Origin: JAEUMY01 sp033764435
GTDB taxonomy: Bacteria > Pseudomonadota > Gammaproteobacteria > Burkholderiales > Usitatibacteraceae
NCBI GenBank assembly: GCA_033764435.1
Contig: JANRIX010000066.1
Span: forward strand, 1 to 64,000
Direction: 5' to 3'
Length of the DNA: 64,000 nt
Under the pieces are notes generated by a model. The model was not told the DNA's origin. It ran no database searches and saw nothing but the letters and a program-made list of their open reading frames with translations. Each line of letters starts with the position of its first letter. The first letter of the stretch is position 1. A program made the position numbers and the translations under genes. Of this stretch, positions 42,895 to 51,253 are shown in pieces.

Positions 42895-44160
42895 ATGCCC
42901 AAACTGTCCAATATCCGCTTCAGCGATCACGTAGTCGTAAGCGCAAAGCCCAAAGACAAGCCCTACGAGCTTCGCGACGCCAAAGAGACGGGCCTAATTC
43001 TACGTGTTCAGCCAAGCGGTATAAAGACTTGGTACTGCACTTTGCGCGACGGTCGCAGGTACAAAGTCGCTCATGTCCAAGACATGACGCTCAATGAGGC
43101 CCGGAAGCAGGTACAGAGGAATAGGGCAGCAAACTACTTTCCCCCGGTAGTTGGCAAGGGAAAGAACAAGGACGCGGCTGTTCCCGCCGATACCGGGCCT
43201 GCCCCAATCCCAACCCTAAGCGAATTCATCCTGGGGCCTTACAAGCAGCACTTCTTCGCCCGGCATCCCAGAGTCCAAGAACTTGCCGAACGGAAGAAAT
43301 TGGGCAGACACGGCAAGCAGCCGGGGGCGCGTGACCTTGTAGGGCACCTGAACAATTTCGAGCAGCTCCTAGACTGGTTTGGCAAATATCGACTAGACCA
43401 CCTTACGGTGCGCGACATCAATGAATGGGTGTCGATGAGGCTGACAGGGAAACTGAGCAGCGGTAAGCCAGCTAAGGACAGACAGGGGAATAACTTAAAG
43501 CCCGTCTCAAAGGCAACAGTTCGCAGGAACATTGGCGCGCTGCGCACTGCGCTCAATCATGCAGTTGACTCAGAACTGATTCAGATAAACCCACTTGCGC
43601 GGTACAAGTCGGAACAGCTAAAGCTGTCGGACAATCCAAGGACTGAGTACTTCACGGAAGAGCAGGAGAAGGAGTTGCGAAAGGCGCTAGTTCACTCGCA
43701 GCCCTATTTCCAGCAGATGGTTCTACTTGCGTTGAACACGGGTATGAGACGTGGTGAGCTGCTAAAGCTTCGCTGGTCGCACATCGACCTAGAGAAGCGT
43801 CAGGTGCGAGTCGATGCGTCAATAACGAAGACTGAAACGACGCGGTACATCCCGCTGAACAGCGAGGCACTTAGCGTGCTAAAAGGGATAGAGAGGAGTC
43901 CAGCGCATGACATTGTGCTGCGATACCGAACGAATTCAGTCAGCAACATTACAGGTGCGTGGAACAAGCTCGTTGAACGAGCAGGCATAGAAGGGATGAC
44001 GTTCCATTGCTTGCGGCACACGTTTGCATCCCGTCTAGTGCAGCGTGGCGTCGATCTGTACGTCGTGCAGAGGCTGCTAGGACATTCCGATATCAAGATG
44101 ACGCAGCGCTACTCGCATGTAGCAGACGACTTGAAGCGCGATGCAGTGGAGAGACTATGA
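42895..44160 (+). CDS. Tyrosine recombinase (phage-type integrase)
   Basis: 421 residues from the ATG at 42895, with GGGGG just upstream. An N-terminal arm/core DNA-binding part (to about 265) contains a SAM-like helical domain (HLNNFEQLLDWFGKYRLDHLTVRDINEWV). The catalytic domain has Arg285 in NTGMRRGELLKLRW, His371 and Arg374 in FHCLRHTFASR, the GH motif in RLLGHSDIKMTQ, and nucleophile Tyr406 in QRYSHV. All required residues are present, so it should be active. It is transcribed away from the attachment site, divergent from tRNA-Arg. Its stop overlaps the next start (ATGA). Confidence 0.95.
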   Translation: MPKLSNIRFSDHVVVSAKPKDKPYELRDAKETGLILRVQPSGIKTWYCTLRDGRRYKVAHVQDMTLNEARKQVQRNRAANYFPPVVGKGKNKDAAVPADTGPAPIPTLSEFILGPYKQHFFARHPRVQELAERKKLGRHGKQPGARDLVGHLNNFEQLLDWFGKYRLDHLTVRDINEWVSMRLTGKLSSGKPAKDRQGNNLKPVSKATVRRNIGALRTALNHAVDSELIQINPLARYKSEQLKLSDNPRTEYFTEEQEKELRKALVHSQPYFQQMVLLALNTGMRRGELLKLRWSHIDLEKRQVRVDASITKTETTRYIPLNSEALSVLKGIERSPAHDIVLRYRTNSVSNITGAWNKLVERAGIEGMTFHCLRHTFASRLVQRGVDLYVVQRLLGHSDIKMTQRYSHVADDLKRDAVERL

Positions 44161-44636
44161 GCATCCTCGATCCGTTGGTGCGTAAGCGAAAGGGAAAACC
44201 GGAGCCTAAGAAGCGGCAGACGAAAGTCCAAGCTCGCGTGCGCGCGACCCAGCGCAGAATAGTCATCTCCAAGCTGAAGGCAGCGTTGAAGTATCTGGAA
44301 GCACGGCGGGTAAAGAAGACACCCGAGTACATCCGGTGCCTGGCTCAAATTGGAACCTCGATCGCTGCTCTTGAGATTGAGCATGGGCAGAGGAAGCGCA
44401 CTTCATCAAACGCGGGCAGTCGCAAGACTGAGGGATGGGGGGACATGGCGGAGGATGAATATAAGAAAGTGCTAGCTGACAGTAAAGTCAAACCGCACAA
44501 CCGTCTATCCTTGGCCTACGCAGCCTACAAGAAGCTTGATCACGACCCTGTATCCAAAGTCCAGTTCGACAAGCATTTGAAGAGCGTTGGCTTGCGCAAG
44601 TCTCGTGCAAGGCCAAATAGCAAAGTTGCTATGTAG
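44157..44636 (+). CDS. Basic hypothetical protein of the element, 159 aa
   Basis: The ATG overlaps the integrase stop, so it is translationally coupled. The N-terminus is very basic (RKRKGKPEPKKRQTKVQARVRATQRR), followed by a helical region (KLKAALKYLEARRVKKTPEYIRCLAQIGTSIAALEIEHG) and a second part (YKKVLADSKVKPHNRLSLAYAAYKKLDHDPVSK). Nucleic-acid binding is suggested by charge only. The coupling to the integrase raises the possibility of a recombination-directionality or accessory factor, but the family is not recognised. Confidence 0.6.
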   Translation: MSILDPLVRKRKGKPEPKKRQTKVQARVRATQRRIVISKLKAALKYLEARRVKKTPEYIRCLAQIGTSIAALEIEHGQRKRTSSNAGSRKTEGWGDMAEDEYKKVLADSKVKPHNRLSLAYAAYKKLDHDPVSKVQFDKHLKSVGLRKSRARPNSKVAM

Positions 44637-44689
44637 TTTGCTTTTGTGAAGTTACTTTGCTGTTGCTTAATAACGAAAGGAGCAACAGC

Positions 44690-45022
44690 ATGAAAGACTC
44701 ATCCTCGACGGCTGTTCTGGCTGTCAAACCAATTGACCCATATTTGACCAGCGGCGAGGCGTGCCGCTTGCTGCGCATGTCCGCTAAGAAACTCTATGAG
44801 TTGATCGCGGACGGGCAAATCAAATCCTTCAAGAGCGGCACGCGGCGACTGGTGGACTCCAAGTCCATCGTTGCATATCTCGCACGCTGCGAGACTTCCC
44901 GACAAGAGCGGGATCCGCGCATCTCCAAAATGATTCAAGCACGGCAGGCAAATCGCGCTGCACGCGCTGCTGCAAGGGCTGAGGTAAACGCAAAGCGTCC
45001 TCGGCTCGGTGCGCGACGCTAA
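44690..45022 (+). CDS. Helix-turn-helix (excisionase/AlpA-like) protein
   Basis: 110 residues from the ATG at 44690 with AAAGGAG upstream. The core YLTSGEACRLLRMSAKKLYELIADGQIKSFKSGTRRLVDSKSIVAYL is the MerR-like/excisionase HTH of the type found in excisionase and AlpA proteins. A basic Arg/Ala tail follows (QANRAARAAARAEVNAKRPR). In satellites and integrative elements this position is typical of the regulator that triggers excision. A CCCGGC/GCCGGG hairpin (45034-45052) follows without a T-tract. Confidence 0.8.
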   Translation: MKDSSSTAVLAVKPIDPYLTSGEACRLLRMSAKKLYELIADGQIKSFKSGTRRLVDSKSIVAYLARCETSRQERDPRISKMIQARQANRAARAAARAEVNAKRPRLGARR

Positions 45023-45169
45023 TCAAAAAGAAACCCGGCGGGTTAGGCCGGGCTGTCAAATCATGAATAAATGCAGTTCGGAGCTGCCAAATGACTATAG
45101 CGTCTCAAGGTGCGAATGTCGTCCTGAGAATAGGCGCGGCTCCTCTCTGCAAACAGGATTGGAGATGCC

Positions 45170-45781
45170 GTGTCTACAAAAGATCATCTGCTGTACCCAC
45201 CTGAGTACGAACACCACATGCGCCTCTACGATGAGGCGGCGCGCTGTCGGAACTATGAGGCGCAGTGGCTGAAAGCTGAGAAGCGGCAGTACGACGAGCG
45301 TCGTGTGCTGCTGGCAATCGTGATGCAGCACTATCCCGGGTTGCCAGAGCAGGCACTAGAGCGGCTTGCTGGGGAGGCGCAACGACGCCTACTGGCGCGG
45401 CTGCGGAACAATCTCGTATACGGGCTGAATAAGCACCACAGAAGCCAAGCGCTCTTGTATGGCCTTAGAGCAGCAGAAGCCATGCTCAATGAGCGTGGAA
45501 TTCCGGTGAACGCCCGTCGCTTGCTGACTGTGATTGCGAACGAAGTTGAAGAGCTGCTGGACTTTGAGTGCTTTGGGGATGGGCCAAAGGTTCCGCTGCT
45601 GGTAGTTCTTCAACCTGCTGGACCTTATGCGCCAGGTTGGCCCGGTGGCTTCTTCCCGAGTCGCAGAACTGAGTTCACGCTGCAATTGCTGGAGGAAACA
45701 AAGCGCAAGCGTGCGGCCAAGAAGCAGGCGCAGCGTAGGACTGGGGCAGAACGTCCACGGCTACCGGGACAGAGCAAATGA
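45170..45781 (+). CDS. Unrecognised protein of the element, 203 aa
   Basis: Starts at a GTG after GGAGATGCC. The product is helical and charged: EYEHHMRLYDEAARCRNYEAQWLKAEKRQYDE, then QALERLAGEAQRRLLARLRNN and ALLYGLRAAEAMLNERGIPVNARRLLTVIANEVEELL, ending in a basic KRKRAAKKQAQRR tail. The middle part could be a DNA-binding helical bundle. No family is recognised. The stop overlaps the next start (ATGA), so the two are coupled. The position between regulator and inverted repeat fits a replication or copy-control role, which is inference. Confidence 0.55.
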   Translation: MSTKDHLLYPPEYEHHMRLYDEAARCRNYEAQWLKAEKRQYDERRVLLAIVMQHYPGLPEQALERLAGEAQRRLLARLRNNLVYGLNKHHRSQALLYGLRAAEAMLNERGIPVNARRLLTVIANEVEELLDFECFGDGPKVPLLVVLQPAGPYAPGWPGGFFPSRRTEFTLQLLEETKRKRAAKKQAQRRTGAERPRLPGQSK

Positions 45782-46938
45782 GGGCGGGCGCTGCGCAACG
45801 CTTACGGCAGTCGCTGGACATTCCGTATCTGCTCCCCGATGGGCCGAAGTTCTACAGGCTCGCAAAAGAGGGAACGTATGAGCGCGAAAATGATGATGCC
45901 CGCTTTGGCATCGAAGGTACGCCGCTGGAAGCGCTCTGCGAGTTCCTTGCAATCAAGATGTTCCCGTCACCCAGCTACAACGAGCACGGTGAGCTTTCAA
46001 ACTGGATGGCGTGGCGACCGGGTGCTTACCTCAAGACAACTGACGGGCCGTATGCAAAGGTTATCGTGGTGTCGAAATGGCACAAACGGGCACAGCTCGG
46101 TAAGCGGCAGCAACTGCCGGTAGTCAGCGAAGTTGAAGGCACCTACAGCCTGCCCCAGTACTTCGGAAAGGCTCTAGGCTTTCCGCGGACTGTTCCAAAG
46201 GCTGTCTATGCGGCGCTGAATCAACTGTTGCTGATTGCGTCCGGGTGCGTAGAGCCGATGCCGCTGTCGCAGTATGATGAGCAGGGCTTTGAGCGCATTG
46301 CGCGTGAGCTATTTCAGCGGGTGCGTGAGGGGAAGTGTCGGCCCGACAGGGCAATCGCGCTTGGGAGAGTTGCAGCAATTGCGGCGACGATGCAGCAAGT
46401 TCAGTCGTCGATTCGTGGGCAGCTATCCCCGACAGCACTTGCGCCAGCATTTGTTGCGCGGGTTCAGCATGCGGCAGCGCATAAGGACATGCTGCGGGCG
46501 CTTCTGGTCGAATACTACTCGTATGGATTGGAGCGAAGTCGGGAAGGGCAGACATCGCAGAAGCGACTTGGCTGGATGCACTTTGAGAAGGCTGCTCACT
46601 TGCTTGGGTTGACTGAAGCGCACTACAAAGAGCTAGCCAGCGATGAGCAGTGGCCGACTTACTCCGAGACGTACATCGCAGAGTTGATCACGGAAGCAAG
46701 GAAGCTGGGCATCATCAAGCGCATCGGCATATTCGACAGCGGAGAGTCGCGCTTAGTTGAACCCTACTTGTGGTCGGTTGGGTTCGCGCCCTTGACCGAA
46801 GACGCGGACTCTCTCGAAGTCGCTACGTCACAGGACATGGCGGACATGCTGGCAGAGAGAGCAAGGCAGCGAGCATTGCTCTACAAGTACATTCCGAGGA
46901 AGGCAAAGCGGCCGAAACTGCGGCGCAACAGAGGGTAA
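45778..46938 (+). CDS. Unrecognised protein, candidate replication initiator, 386 aa
   Basis: No known Rep or primase motif is visible. There is an N-terminal part with beta-like stretches (DGPYAKVIVVSKWHKRAQLGKRQQLPVV), a helical middle (PMPLSQYDEQGFERIARELFQRVREG) and a C-terminal region that looks like a winged helix (GWMHFEKAAHLLGLTEAHYKELASDEQWPTYSETYIAELITEARKLGIIKRIG). A basic tail ends it. Its stop codon is the first three bases of a perfect 22-bp inverted repeat (46936-46957), and this gene-plus-large-repeat arrangement is what one expects for an initiator and its origin. That is the only support for a replication role. Confidence 0.5.
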   Translation: MRAGAAQRLRQSLDIPYLLPDGPKFYRLAKEGTYERENDDARFGIEGTPLEALCEFLAIKMFPSPSYNEHGELSNWMAWRPGAYLKTTDGPYAKVIVVSKWHKRAQLGKRQQLPVVSEVEGTYSLPQYFGKALGFPRTVPKAVYAALNQLLLIASGCVEPMPLSQYDEQGFERIARELFQRVREGKCRPDRAIALGRVAAIAATMQQVQSSIRGQLSPTALAPAFVARVQHAAAHKDMLRALLVEYYSYGLERSREGQTSQKRLGWMHFEKAAHLLGLTEAHYKELASDEQWPTYSETYIAELITEARKLGIIKRIGIFDSGESRLVEPYLWSVGFAPLTEDADSLEVATSQDMADMLAERARQRALLYKYIPRKAKRPKLRRNRG

Positions 46939-47055
46939 CTTTAGCCTGAGCAAGCTACAAGACAATGAATCACTACGTTATACAAGAACAGTAGTACTCA
47001 GTACTTAGATGAGCTACGCGTAACCTTGTTTAATAGCTTGCTCAGGCTAAAGTTA
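46936..47055. repeat. Perfect 22-bp inverted repeat with structured 76-bp spacer
   Basis: Arms 46936-46957 and 47034-47055 are exact reverse complements. The left arm starts with the TAA stop of the upstream gene. The spacer holds further symmetry: AGTACTCAGTACT near 46994, CACTACG against GTAGT, and CGTTA against TAACC. It could fold as a long cruciform or RNA hairpin. Candidate roles are replication origin, transcription barrier between early and capsid genes, or packaging signal. It is not an insertion-sequence end pair, since the spacer is too short to hold a transposase. Confidence 0.85.
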
Positions 47056-47119
47056 TCCGCACACTTGCACGCTGTCTGCGCTCTAGGAAACAACGCATGC
47101 TGACGCTAACGTTTTGCGC

Positions 47120-47293
47120 ATGCAGAAGCGAACACACAAGGCCACACAGCAGTACAGCGGCAATTGGGATCAATGGGGCGTTCCCATGCGTGGTGAGCGC
47201 GACAAGGGCTTTGCTTGGTCACGAGACTTGCAGGCCATTGTGACGGGCAGGCCGTTAAGGCCACGACTGCCTAGTCGGCCAAGTAAGGGGTAG
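47120..47293 (+). CDS. Small basic protein, 57 aa
   Basis: A short frame from the ATG at 47120 to TAG at 47293: MQKRTHKATQQYSGNWDQWG, then VPMRGERDKGFAWSRDLQAIV and a basic end (GRPLRPRLPSRPSKG). Composition fits a coding gene, but no ribosome-binding site is clear and no family is recognised. It sits between the inverted repeat and the capsid genes, the place where small packaging or HNH genes occur in related elements; no HNH motif is present. A small ACCGTT/AACGGT hairpin follows at 47305-47321. The 194 bp to the next gene shows nothing else. Confidence 0.4.
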   Translation: MQKRTHKATQQYSGNWDQWGVPMRGERDKGFAWSRDLQAIVTGRPLRPRLPSRPSKG

Positions 47294-47487
47294 GCCACCC
47301 TAGAACCGTTTGCCGAACGGTCTACACAACGGCGTCCTCCCATTTCGGAACGAACCTGGCCAAAATATCATTTGGTGTGGGTGCGTTGTGTGTGGGAAAT
47401 GGCCACTAACTGCCCAGAGTCTAAAAAGAACGTCGGTACAAATCTTCGTACGCGACAAAGCCAAGTCTGTGAAGTTAAGTTTGCTTC

Positions 47488-47775
47488 ATGGACAAACAGA
47501 CGACACCCGAACCCACGCTTGAGCAGTTGCAGGCCGCTGCTGCCCGAGTGCTGCAATTCCTGTTTAGCAGCCTGATTAAGGATGCCGAGCAGATGCAGCG
47601 CCTGAAGGGCAGCGACGCTCTCGTGTTCGTAGCCCGACGCCAGATGGAGTTGCGCGACATGCTCGTGAAGACCGGTTGCCCCGATGACGACGCCGCGTCG
47701 TTGTCTCAGGCCTACGGCGACTCGTTGCGCGGCAAGTTCGCTGATGCACCCATGCCGACAAGCACGGTGCAATGA
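47488..47775 (+). CDS. Small phage-like protein preceding the capsid gene, 95 aa
   Basis: A mostly helical, acidic protein (MDKQTTPEPTLEQLQAAAAR, LFSSLIKDAEQMQRLKGSDALVFVARRQMELRDMLVKTG). It overlaps the start of the protease-capsid gene by 4 bp (ATGA), so it belongs to the head operon. A small terminase-like or head-completion role is possible from position, but no HTH or portal-clip motif is evident. Not recognised. Confidence 0.55.
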   Translation: MDKQTTPEPTLEQLQAAAARVLQFLFSSLIKDAEQMQRLKGSDALVFVARRQMELRDMLVKTGCPDDDAASLSQAYGDSLRGKFADAPMPTSTVQ

Positions 47776-49400
47776 ACGCCCCGGCCATGATCCTGCGCAC
47801 CGTACTCGACTTCCGCTTAAAGGACGCTGGGAACGAGGAACAGCGAACTCTCGTAGGCATCGCCACAACCCCGGCAACAGATCGCTATGGCGAGCGCGTT
47901 CTGCCCAAAGGGGCCGAATTCACATTGCCGCTTCCGCTGCTGTGGCAGCACCGCGCAGGGGAACCCGTTGGCAGTGTCATCAAGGCAACAGTCACAGAGG
48001 CTGGCATTGAGGTCGAAGCTCAGTTGCTGGCCGCTGGCATTGACCCAATTGCAGACCGCGTATGGGCGCTGCTCCGGGCAGGAGCAGTACGTGGTCTGTC
48101 AATTGGGTTCATGCCGCTTGAAACCGAAGTTGGCGAGGAGGGCGAAGTTTCCTACGTCCGCTGGGAATGGCTTGAGCTTTCGGTCGTCACGATTGCTGCC
48201 AATGCCGAGTCCGAAATCCTTCAAATCAGGAGTCCAAATATGACGACCGAAACAGAAGCACCGAACACCGAAGAACCCGAAGCAAAGCCCAAGGGTGCGC
48301 TGACACCACTGGGCAAGGCGCCAGCAGTGCACACCCAGCAACGCAGCTATTCGCTGTCGCGCATCTTGCGCAAGGCGTGCGGGGACACGACTGTGGACGC
48401 TGGCCTCGAACTGGAACAGCATGCAGAGATGGCGCGCAGCCGTAAGGAAGCGCCGGAAGGCATCCTTGTTCCGCTGAGCCTGTTTGCGCTCAAGACCAAG
48501 GCGCATGACGGCATCACGGCCTCGCCTGACACTGGCAAGTCGCTTGTTGGCGAAGACCGCCGGGAAGACTTGTTCCTCAACGTTGACGAGTTCTTCCGCC
48601 CGCCGGTCGCGTCTGCACTTGGCGTGATGATGACTTCGTGCAGCGAAGACAAGCTCATCATCCCGCGTCAGAAAAAGCGATTGACCACAGGCTGGATTGC
48701 GCGTGATGGCAATGCAACGGCTTCTGCTGATGCTGAGTTTGATTCCATCAGCTTGCAGCCGACGACGCTTTCGCTGCTCGCGGAACTGCGCCGGAGTTTG
48801 ATCTACGCGACGCACCCGCAGGCCGAAGCGCTGCTGATGGCCGATGTGCGCGGCGCGATCGACCTGGGTCTCGACACAGCCATCCTCGCAGGCACTGGTG
48901 CCAGCAACCAACCCAGCGGGCTGCTTACGGCTGCAACGGTAGCGGCAAGCATCACGGGTGCAATGTCCGGTTCCAACGCATACGACCACTCGCGCAAGAT
49001 TCGAAACGAGGTCGAAGCCTATCTCAAGGAAGCTAACCCCTCGCTCAAGTGGTGCCTGCACCCGATGCACCTTGCGATTCTCAAGAAGACCCCGGCGTTC
49101 TCTGGTGCACAGACGACGCTGATTCCTGCGGACGCAATGATCCTCGCGGATCGCGGCATCGTTGAGAGCTACGGTTTGCCGGTGCCTGCTGGTGGCCCGC
49201 CTACGACGACCAAAGGCATGTTTGGCGACTTCTCCGAGTGCGTGGCTTGCACTTTTGGCCCCGCGCTGGAGATTGTGGTCAACCCGTGGGCCGAGACGCA
49301 GTTTGCGAAAGGTGCTGCGCTCGTTCGTGCGCTGGTGGACTTCGGCGTCGCGCACCGGGACGTGAAGCGCGTCTTGAAGTTCGATACCGAGACGCTCTGA
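47772..49400 (+). CDS. HK97-type prohead protease fused to major capsid protein
   Basis: 542 residues. The first 155 are a prohead protease: VGIATTPATDRYGERVLPKGAE, the catalytic-His strand LWQHRAGEPVGSV, and RGLSIGFMPLE with the Ser of the family. A Pro/Glu/Lys linker follows (about 157-185). The rest has the HK97-fold capsid pattern: FFRPPVASALGVMMTSCSEDKLIIPRQ, RRSLIYATHPQAEALLMADVRGAIDLGLDTAILAG, GMFGDFSECVACTFGPALEIVVNPWAE. An in-frame ATG at 48240 (residue 157) has AGGAG seven bases upstream, so capsid can probably also be made alone. Capsid assembly with self-processing is the predicted role. Confidence 0.85.
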   Translation: MNAPAMILRTVLDFRLKDAGNEEQRTLVGIATTPATDRYGERVLPKGAEFTLPLPLLWQHRAGEPVGSVIKATVTEAGIEVEAQLLAAGIDPIADRVWALLRAGAVRGLSIGFMPLETEVGEEGEVSYVRWEWLELSVVTIAANAESEILQIRSPNMTTETEAPNTEEPEAKPKGALTPLGKAPAVHTQQRSYSLSRILRKACGDTTVDAGLELEQHAEMARSRKEAPEGILVPLSLFALKTKAHDGITASPDTGKSLVGEDRREDLFLNVDEFFRPPVASALGVMMTSCSEDKLIIPRQKKRLTTGWIARDGNATASADAEFDSISLQPTTLSLLAELRRSLIYATHPQAEALLMADVRGAIDLGLDTAILAGTGASNQPSGLLTAATVAASITGAMSGSNAYDHSRKIRNEVEAYLKEANPSLKWCLHPMHLAILKKTPAFSGAQTTLIPADAMILADRGIVESYGLPVPAGGPPTTTKGMFGDFSECVACTFGPALEIVVNPWAETQFAKGAALVRALVDFGVAHRDVKRVLKFDTETL

Positions 49401-49412
49401 GGAGTTTGAGGG

Positions 49413-50657
49413 GTGGCCACGCTGCGGCAGATCGCATCAGGCTTACGTGCATGGTTGAGTCCGGCGACGCCGCGTTGGACTTCATCCTGGCTCGCAAGTG
49501 TCGGGCAAACCGGGCTGATCTCCCCCGGTGCACCCCGCGTAACGCCTGAGTCTGCCGCAGCGCTGTCCGCCTGCTACAGGGCATGCTCTTTCATCAGCGA
49601 TTCGCTGGCATCAATTGAGTTCCGCGTCGTGCAGCAATTGCCTGATGGTGGCCGCAAAGTCATCGAGAGCAGCGACGCGGCTCGTGCACTTGCCGACTGG
49701 TCATTTACGCAGCGCGAGACGTTCATTTGGAACGCGGCGCTAGGCGGCAACGGCTTCGCAATCATTCGTCGCAATGGCCGTGACGGCGCGCTGGCGTTGG
49801 ATTCAACTGTCCCGCGCAGAGTGGGTGCGGCTGTTGATGATGAGGGCACGCTGTTCTACTTGATCGAGCCTTACGAGCAAGGACAGAGGCCTGAAGTAGT
49901 TCCAGCATCAAGCATGGTGCACCTGAAGTTTCGTGCAATCGGCCACGCAGCTAGCAGGGACACGTTCGCAGTTCCGCCAGCGGTCTCCGCCGCTCAAAGC
50001 GTTGGGCTAGTCATCGCTGCGCGGGACTTTCAGTCTGCGTTGTGGGCGCGAGGCGCGAGACCAATTGGGGCGCTCCAGACAGAACGGAAGCTTAACGACG
50101 ATGTCATTGAGCGAATTCGTAACCAGTGGGCAGAGTATTACGGTGGCACAGAAGCGACAGGCAGAACTGCAATCCTTGAGAGCGGCGTTAAGTGGGCACC
50201 CGTCGAGCCGAGCGTGACCCCGGAGAGCGCGGAGCTTGTCGCATACAACAAGTTCGGCGTCGAGGAAATTGCTCGCCTGTACGGCGTTCCCCCGAGCTTG
50301 CTCGCACAGACGGGCAACGCGAGCTACAGCACGGCCGTTGAGGAATCACGCGCCGTCGTGCTGCACTGCCTGCGTCCTTGGGCTGCACGACTGTCCGACT
50401 GTCTAGGTCGTGCGCTGCTCAAGCGCGAAGACCGTTTGAAGGGCGTTCGCATCGAGGCGTCGCTAGACCATTTGTTGGTCGCACCCGGAAAAGAAACTTC
50501 CGAGTACCTCCGCGAGTTGGTCAACGCCGGGATCCTCTCCGTCAACGAAGCTCGCAACCTACTTGGCCGCGAGGACACTACTGGCGGCGACATTCATCGA
50601 GTGCAGGTCAACACGATGCCGCTGATCGGCAAACCAAAAGAAGAGGCAACGCCATGA
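49413..50657 (+). CDS. Phage portal protein
   Basis: 414 residues starting at a GTG with GAGGGG upstream. HK97-type portal features: TPESAAALSACYRACSFISDSLASIEFRVVQ, then NAALGGNGFAIIRRNGRDGALALDSTVPRRVGAAVDDEG, VHLKFRA, and SAELVAYNKFGVEEIARLYGVPPSLLAQTGNASYSTAVEESRAVV. It would form the ring through which DNA enters the capsid. It follows the capsid gene by 12 bp, an inverted order relative to many phages, where the portal precedes protease and capsid. Stop overlaps the next start (ATGA). Confidence 0.9.
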   Translation: MATLRQIASGLRAWLSPATPRWTSSWLASVGQTGLISPGAPRVTPESAAALSACYRACSFISDSLASIEFRVVQQLPDGGRKVIESSDAARALADWSFTQRETFIWNAALGGNGFAIIRRNGRDGALALDSTVPRRVGAAVDDEGTLFYLIEPYEQGQRPEVVPASSMVHLKFRAIGHAASRDTFAVPPAVSAAQSVGLVIAARDFQSALWARGARPIGALQTERKLNDDVIERIRNQWAEYYGGTEATGRTAILESGVKWAPVEPSVTPESAELVAYNKFGVEEIARLYGVPPSLLAQTGNASYSTAVEESRAVVLHCLRPWAARLSDCLGRALLKREDRLKGVRIEASLDHLLVAPGKETSEYLRELVNAGILSVNEARNLLGREDTTGGDIHRVQVNTMPLIGKPKEEATP

Positions 50658-50962
50658 CCAAAGTATTTCTCGCGGTCGATGACACTGAGACCAAGTTTCC
50701 CGAAGCAGCCGAGTTCCGTTCGGGACTGGTCGTGCGTGCTGATGATGGACAAGTCGGGCTGGGCTTTGTGCTTACTGGCGACGATGGTAAGCCGCTGGCA
50801 GCAATTCACATGGACACCCAACAAGCGCTCGACCACGCAAGCTACCTCTTGAAGTCAGCGCTGCAAATGGCCTTGTATCTCGATCCCGTCGCGCGGCTCG
50901 ATTCGCTCGTCGAGCTGCATGCACACATGGCCCGCGAACTGAGCGCACCGATGCGGAAGTAA
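50654..50962 (+). CDS. Small protein downstream of portal, 102 aa
   Basis: Start overlaps the portal stop (ATGA), so it is coupled. The product alternates strand and helix: MTKVFLAVDDTETKFPEAAEFRSGLVV, LGFVLTGDDGKPLAAIHMDTQQALDHASYLLKSALQMALYLD. The short length and position would suit a head-completion or regulatory protein. No family recognised. Confidence 0.55.
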   Translation: MTKVFLAVDDTETKFPEAAEFRSGLVVRADDGQVGLGFVLTGDDGKPLAAIHMDTQQALDHASYLLKSALQMALYLDPVARLDSLVELHAHMARELSAPMRK

Positions 50963-50963
50963 C

Positions 50964-51182
50964 ATGGCTGCCGCATTGCTCTCCGATAAAGAGCTTGCAC
51001 ATGAGTTCGGCTTCTCAGTCCACTCGCTGCGATCTGCCCGCAGCAACAAAACCAATCTCCGCATGCCCCCATTTATTCGCCAGGGCGGGCGCGTACTTTA
51101 TGAGCGCGAGTCCGTCATCGCGTTCCTTGAGAGCAGGGGAGTTTCGGCGCTAGGGCCGCACAGCAAGGCAAAGCGGGGCTAA
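50964..51182 (+). CDS. Small HTH (MerR-like/excisionase-type) protein, 72 aa
   Basis: The start is one base after the previous stop. The 72 residues read as one short DNA-binding domain: LLSDKELAHEFGFSVHSLRSARSNKTNLRMPPFIRQGGRVLYERESVIAFLESRG, the layout of an AlpA/excisionase HTH with a wing (R-V-L-Y). It is the second such gene in the element. It could be a late regulator or an excisionase. It is the last rightward gene; 71 bp separate it from the convergent cargo. Confidence 0.65.
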   Translation: MAAALLSDKELAHEFGFSVHSLRSARSNKTNLRMPPFIRQGGRVLYERESVIAFLESRGVSALGPHSKAKRG

Positions 51183-51253
51183 TTCACCCCAAAAATAGGC
51201 GTCTGCGACGCGCTACAGGGGGTCTACAAGCGCTTTTCGGGGCTGCCCGCTAG

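Noticed and set aside
46936..47055. Insertion sequence bounded by the 22-bp inverted repeat
   Set aside because: The 76-bp spacer has no coding capacity, and the arms are not flanked by a target duplication.
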